Of a DNA stretch of 11,025 bases, positions 8,288-11,025 are shown piece by piece. A program made the position numbers and the translations under genes. The notes under the pieces are model-generated. The model saw nothing but the letters and a program-made list of their open reading frames with translations, did not search any database and was not told where the DNA came from. Positions within the stretch are counted from its first letter, which is position 1. Each line of letters starts with the position of its first letter. Source of the DNA: Funneliformis mosseae (taxonomy: Eukaryota; Glomeromycota; Glomeromycetes; Glomerales; Glomeraceae); contig CAJVPP010003693.1 of NCBI GenBank assembly GCA_910592005.1, positions 1 to 11,025 on the forward strand, given 5' to 3'.

Positions 8288-8707
8288 ATGCGTTCTCACC
8301 TTATTTATCTCCTGAAATCTGTGGATCTAACTATAGATGAAACCAAATATGTAATTGCTAAAATTTTAACGCAAAGGTTTGATGAGCTCAGACAAGCTTG
8401 TCCAGCCTCGGCCATCCTTTTTGGATAATATAGTAACTTTTTTTCTTAAAACCTTTGGCTGAAACGTATTAATACAGTTCGCCCACAAATCGGGCTTATG
8501 ATTTGCAAAGGTATAAGTGTGTGTAATGCATTTGGAATATGTAATATTTCCGTTATAAAGTACTGCGCCATAAATTATCACTTCAGCACAATTTTGACGA
8601 GCCCTGCTAAAGAAAAAATCCAAAATCTGATTAGCCGTTCATCTCGTGATTTGAGTTTGCAGGAAGGTTGCGAGGAAGTGCTGGGAACTGACTGGGAGTT
8701 AGGGTGA
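8288..8707 (+). pseudogene. Two open stretches in one frame, unrecognised, probably a decayed or split gene
   Basis: An ATG at 8288 opens a 46-codon frame with helix-like text (SVDLTIDETKYVIAKILTQR, then FDELRQACPASAILFG), ending at TAA 8426. The same frame has another TAA (8444) and then runs open from there, through an ATG at 8498, to TGA 8705. Its end reads SPAKEKIQNLISRSSRDLSL and QEGCEEVLGTDWELG. The shared frame and the charged, non-random text suggest one original gene. The join could be an intron (GTAACT at 8434 to TACAG near 8474), but that leaves the first TAA in place. I recognise no family. The minus-strand frame at 8366-8623 is probably its shadow. Confidence 0.4.
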
Positions 8708-8859
8708 TACAAACTTTATAATTTAGCCATCCATGGTGATCGTAACCAAATCATTATGTCGGAAAAAAATCAGTTATTAATCTATTTTTAACCCGAAGTT
8801 CTTTGAACAAGGGGATAATCGAATAAAAATGAATCTGATATTTTGTTATAATATACTTT
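8708..8859. other. Short AT-rich spacer
   Basis: No frame or motif is recognised between the open stretch ending at 8707 and the CTATAAATC cluster starting at 8860. Confidence 0.5.
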
Positions 8860-8935
8860 CTATAAATCACTATAAGTCTTCAAAACAGCTATAAATCAAT
8901 AAAATCAGTGAAATTACTATAAATTGCTATAAACT
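8860..8935 (+). repeat. Cluster of five CTATAARTC-like nonamers
   Basis: CTATAAATC occurs at 8860 and 8889, and the variants CTATAAGTC at 8870, CTATAAATT at 8917 and CTATAAACT at 8927 lie in the same orientation. The cluster ends 15 bp before the start codon of the decayed gene at 8951. It could be old promoter sequence (several TATAAA-like words), a transposon subterminal repeat, or slippage products. Confidence 0.6.
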
Positions 8936-8950
8936 CCCTACACCTGTAAA

Positions 8951-9801
8951 ATGGTTAAAACTAACTATTCTGGTTTAAATCCTGTAGTTGTGCAGGCGTT
9001 AAACAATCTGCAATATAGGTATAGTGGTGAAACACCAGAAATGTGATGTTTTCGTATTCGTTATCCATTTAAGAAACTTCTTTAATATAACCCAAAAAAC
9101 TTTTCCAAGAATGGATTTATTCAAATGATTGAAAAAGTATATATAGATGGGGATTTAAAGTTGGGAGACACTCATTTAATATTTATTGCACTGTATGCGA
9201 CTCCTTGGTATTTATCTGTGAAAATACCATTGAATGTGCAAATAAACATTTGAATGAATGCATTGCTAAACAGCCAAAAAGCATCTTGCATATTCTAATC
9301 CTATTCAGAAAAAAAGGAGGAAATAGCATCAGAACTAAATAAAGATGAAATTTATGAGATATGTAATAAATATACTGATTTTCCTAGTTGGGGTTATAGA
9401 TGTAATACAGACTATGAATATAAATTATGGAAAAAGACTGCATATCATATATTTAATAGTGCAAAAATAATCTAACGGGCTTGGAGAGCTTTCAAGTTGA
9501 GACCTGAAACTTGGGCAAAACGAGTTTAGAATATAGTGAGAAATGATGATACTTCTGATAAGATGAAATATTTAGGTATACTTTCAACTAGTAAATGGGA
9601 AATAAATCCTCTAACTCAAGAAGAATATGATTTGCATACCGATGATTATGCTAACTGCATTAAAAAGCATATAATGAAAATATTGCTCAAAAATATATTA
9701 AAGAATATCTAGCCAAATGGGTCACAGGATACAAGGAATATGATTATTATCATCCTAGTATTTGGGTAGAAAAAAGAGAGACTAGTCACAAAAATGATTA
9801 A
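8951..9801 (+). pseudogene. Decayed protein gene with retained start codon, unnamed family
   Basis: ATG 8951 opens one frame of about 238 codons (MVKTNYSGLNPVVVQALNNL at its start), interrupted by TGA 9044, TAA 9083, TGA 9251, TAA 9296, TAA 9473 and TAG 9527. The text between stops is plainly protein: KNGFIQMIEKVYIDGDLKL, YTDFPSWGYRCNTDYEYKLW, RAWRAFKLRPETWAKRV and NIVRNDDTSDKMKYLGIL. Near 9662-9670, at an A5 run, the frame shifts and continues as QKYIKEYLAKWVTGYKEYDY to a terminal TAA at 9799. The RAWR..K.RPE(T/S)WAK part resembles, from memory, unnamed proteins that occur in many copies in Rhizophagus, perhaps tied to mobile DNA. All six internal stops are explicable by a single C-to-T or G-to-A change. 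The intact length would be about 283 residues. Confidence 0.7.
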
Positions 9802-9820
9802 ATAATATAGCATATATACA

Positions 9821-9990
9821 ATTAGACCTCCATACAGTCACATCTCTTTATATACACCTAATTTTGTGAAACAGATTTTAATATTATTTAATTGCCTCTT
9901 TATAATCACAAATTGGGTATAATCACTATCACCTCATGATCCGTAACGTACATATCATTTTTATTAGTAATTAGACCTCTTTATAATCAC
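9821..9990 (+). mobile_element. Three same-orientation Tigger/pogo-like terminal motifs
   Basis: TTAGACCTCCATACAGTCAC begins at 9822, GCCTCTTTATAATCACAAAT at 9894 and TTAGACCTCTTTATAATCAC at 9971. The 15-mer CCTCTTTATAATCAC is exact at 9895-9909 and 9976-9990. AGACCTCTTTATA(A/G)TCAC-type sequence, repeated with TATAATCAC words, is the style of the terminal inverted repeats of Tigger/pogo elements. The transposase remnant starting at 10370 has a fitting distance and orientation for the 9971 copy to be its left end. I do not see the matching right end, which would be beyond the window. Exact element borders and the TA target site duplication are not resolved. Confidence 0.5.
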
Positions 9991-10369
9991 GAATTTCTAA
10001 TTGATTTATTAAATAAGTTATTAAAGTCCGCAAATCTGCAAAAGATATAATGATAAAATAGTTTAAAATATAATAACTTAAAATATAATACTTAAATTAT
10101 AACACTTAAAATATAACACTTAAATGTAATACGATAAAAAAGAATACAATTATAAAATGTAATGCTTAAAAAATCATCATATTTCAGTATTTTCTTATAA
10201 TAATTTTATTACATTTTTCTGTATTTGCTTAGAGAATTTAATATAGTTGGTTTTCCTGCATCAAGTATTAGCTATGATGCTACAAATCCTAAAATATCAT
10301 TATAGCTTATAAAAAACTTCTTTAAAAAATCTTTTCAAAAAAACTTTTTTGTTTGACTAATTTTTTATA
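9991..10369. other. AT-rich leader between the terminal motif and the transposase remnant
   Basis: No gene is seen. It includes an imperfect short tandem repeat (10062-10130) built from ACTTAAAATATAA-like units. By position it may be the 5' non-coding part of the pogo-like element. Confidence 0.5.
10062..10130. repeat. Imperfect short tandem repeat, ACTTAAAATATAAY-like
   Basis: Roughly four to five degenerate units of 14-18 bp share CTTAAA followed by ATATAA or TTATAA. Unit length is not constant. It is recognisable by eye only and typical of AT-rich subterminal DNA. Confidence 0.6.
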
Positions 10370-11025
10370 ATGTCTAAATAACACTGTTTAGCTATAAGTG
10401 CTAATCTTAAACACCAAATTTGTGAATAGACAAAAAACAACAATAATAAAAAACATTCTAAAATTGCAGCTTATTTTAATAAAAAAAATCCTACTTTAAA
10501 TATTGACTGTAGCATTATATCAAAAATATTAGCACAAAATGAAAAATGGAATTCTGTATTAGAACCTTTAAGTTCTAAAAAAATTTTCAGGAATAGAGGG
10601 ATCAAATTTCCAACACTTGATCATGCTATAAATTTATGAGTAGAAAATTTAACAGCAAGTGGCGTTATCTTAACAGATTTATTAATAAAAAAAAAGGTAA
10701 AGTTTTTTGCTAATACATTTAATATACAAGAAAATAAGTTAGTTTTCTCTAATAATTGGCTATATAAATTTAAAAAACGTAACAATATTCATAAATATCA
10801 TATGCATAAAGAGTTAGAAAGTGTACCATTAGCATTTCTTCCTAAAGAACGAAAAAAATTACAATTACTTTTAGGTTGATATACTTTAAATCAAATTTAT
10901 AATATTAATAAAACAGTAAGTCTTTAATATACTTTTTATATTATATGCGTTGTAACAGGTAAAATTTTAGATAGATTTAATTAGTAGAATAGGAAGTCAA
11001 TTTTATTGCTATGTAGATCTTCTAT
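10370..11025 (+). pseudogene. Dead pogo/Tigger-type transposase, 5' part, cut by the window end
   Basis: One frame runs from ATG 10370 to at least 10980, with stops at TAA 10379, TAG 10427, TGA 10637, TGA 10877, TAA 10925 and TAG 10982/10985. Domain order fits the family: an N-terminal helix-turn-helix (KHSKIAAYFNKKNPTLNID, then SIISKILAQNEKW), and a CENP-B-type DNA-binding part ending FSNNWLYKFKKRNNIHKYHM around residues 125-145. The start of the DDE catalytic domain follows, where IYNINKT (residues 177-183) stands where active relatives have a YN(M/A)DET-like motif. The catalytic Asp is Asn (AAT at 10907-10909) and the next Glu is Lys (AAA), both single G-to-A changes. The stop at 10637 falls where the family usually has Trp. 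The enzyme would cut and rejoin DNA at TA sites, but this copy cannot be active. The right part of the element lies outside the window. Confidence 0.85.

Noticed and set aside
8366..8623. 85-codon minus-strand frame
   Set aside because: It overlaps two plus-strand stretches that share one frame. I recognise no family in it, so I treat it as a shadow with moderate confidence.
2344..10987. Alternative genetic code with TGA read as Trp
   Set aside because: Several TGA codons do sit at expected Trp positions, but TAA and TAG also interrupt the same frames, and a frameshifted, active-site-dead transposase shows ordinary decay.

Overview
This window looks like nuclear DNA of a fungus, most likely an arbuscular mycorrhizal fungus of the Rhizophagus type (Glomeromycotina). 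It is very AT-rich. It has short spliceosomal introns (57-79 bp) with GTAAGT donors and a (T/C)AG acceptor. It is crowded with decayed coding sequence, and several decayed reading frames resemble protein families that I recall as expanded in Rhizophagus. The organism call is from recall and style, not from a marker gene.

Layout: 1-310 is the end of a 46-bp minisatellite. 311-1950 is AT-rich DNA with no convincing gene. 1951-3833 is a broken gene for a coiled-coil protein with a CxxC..H zinc-binding-like tail; it carries many in-frame stops and several frameshifts, mostly at A or T runs. 4201-5187 holds coding-like but broken frames of unknown family, in sequence that is locally richer in CpG. 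5445-5631 holds two 71-bp direct repeats around a small hairpin.

5793-8093 is the best-preserved gene. I reconstruct 11 exons, including a 12-nt micro-exon, giving about 534 residues of a probably nuclear protein with an acidic middle part and basic tail. It is interrupted by one apparent extra base near 7661 and has one poor splice donor at 7302. 8288-8707 holds two open stretches in one frame, function unknown. 8951-9801 is another decayed gene that keeps its start codon. 9821-9990 carries three same-orientation motifs that look like Tigger/pogo transposon ends. From 10370 to the window end there is a dead pogo/Tigger-type transposase whose first catalytic aspartate codon now reads Asn.

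Most of the window is therefore a graveyard of mobile and lineage-expanded genes. In three independent wrecks, nearly all in-frame stops are ones that a single C-to-T or G-to-A change would create, while the nearly intact gene in the middle keeps many CpG sites. I see no operons, tRNA, rRNA or CRISPR.
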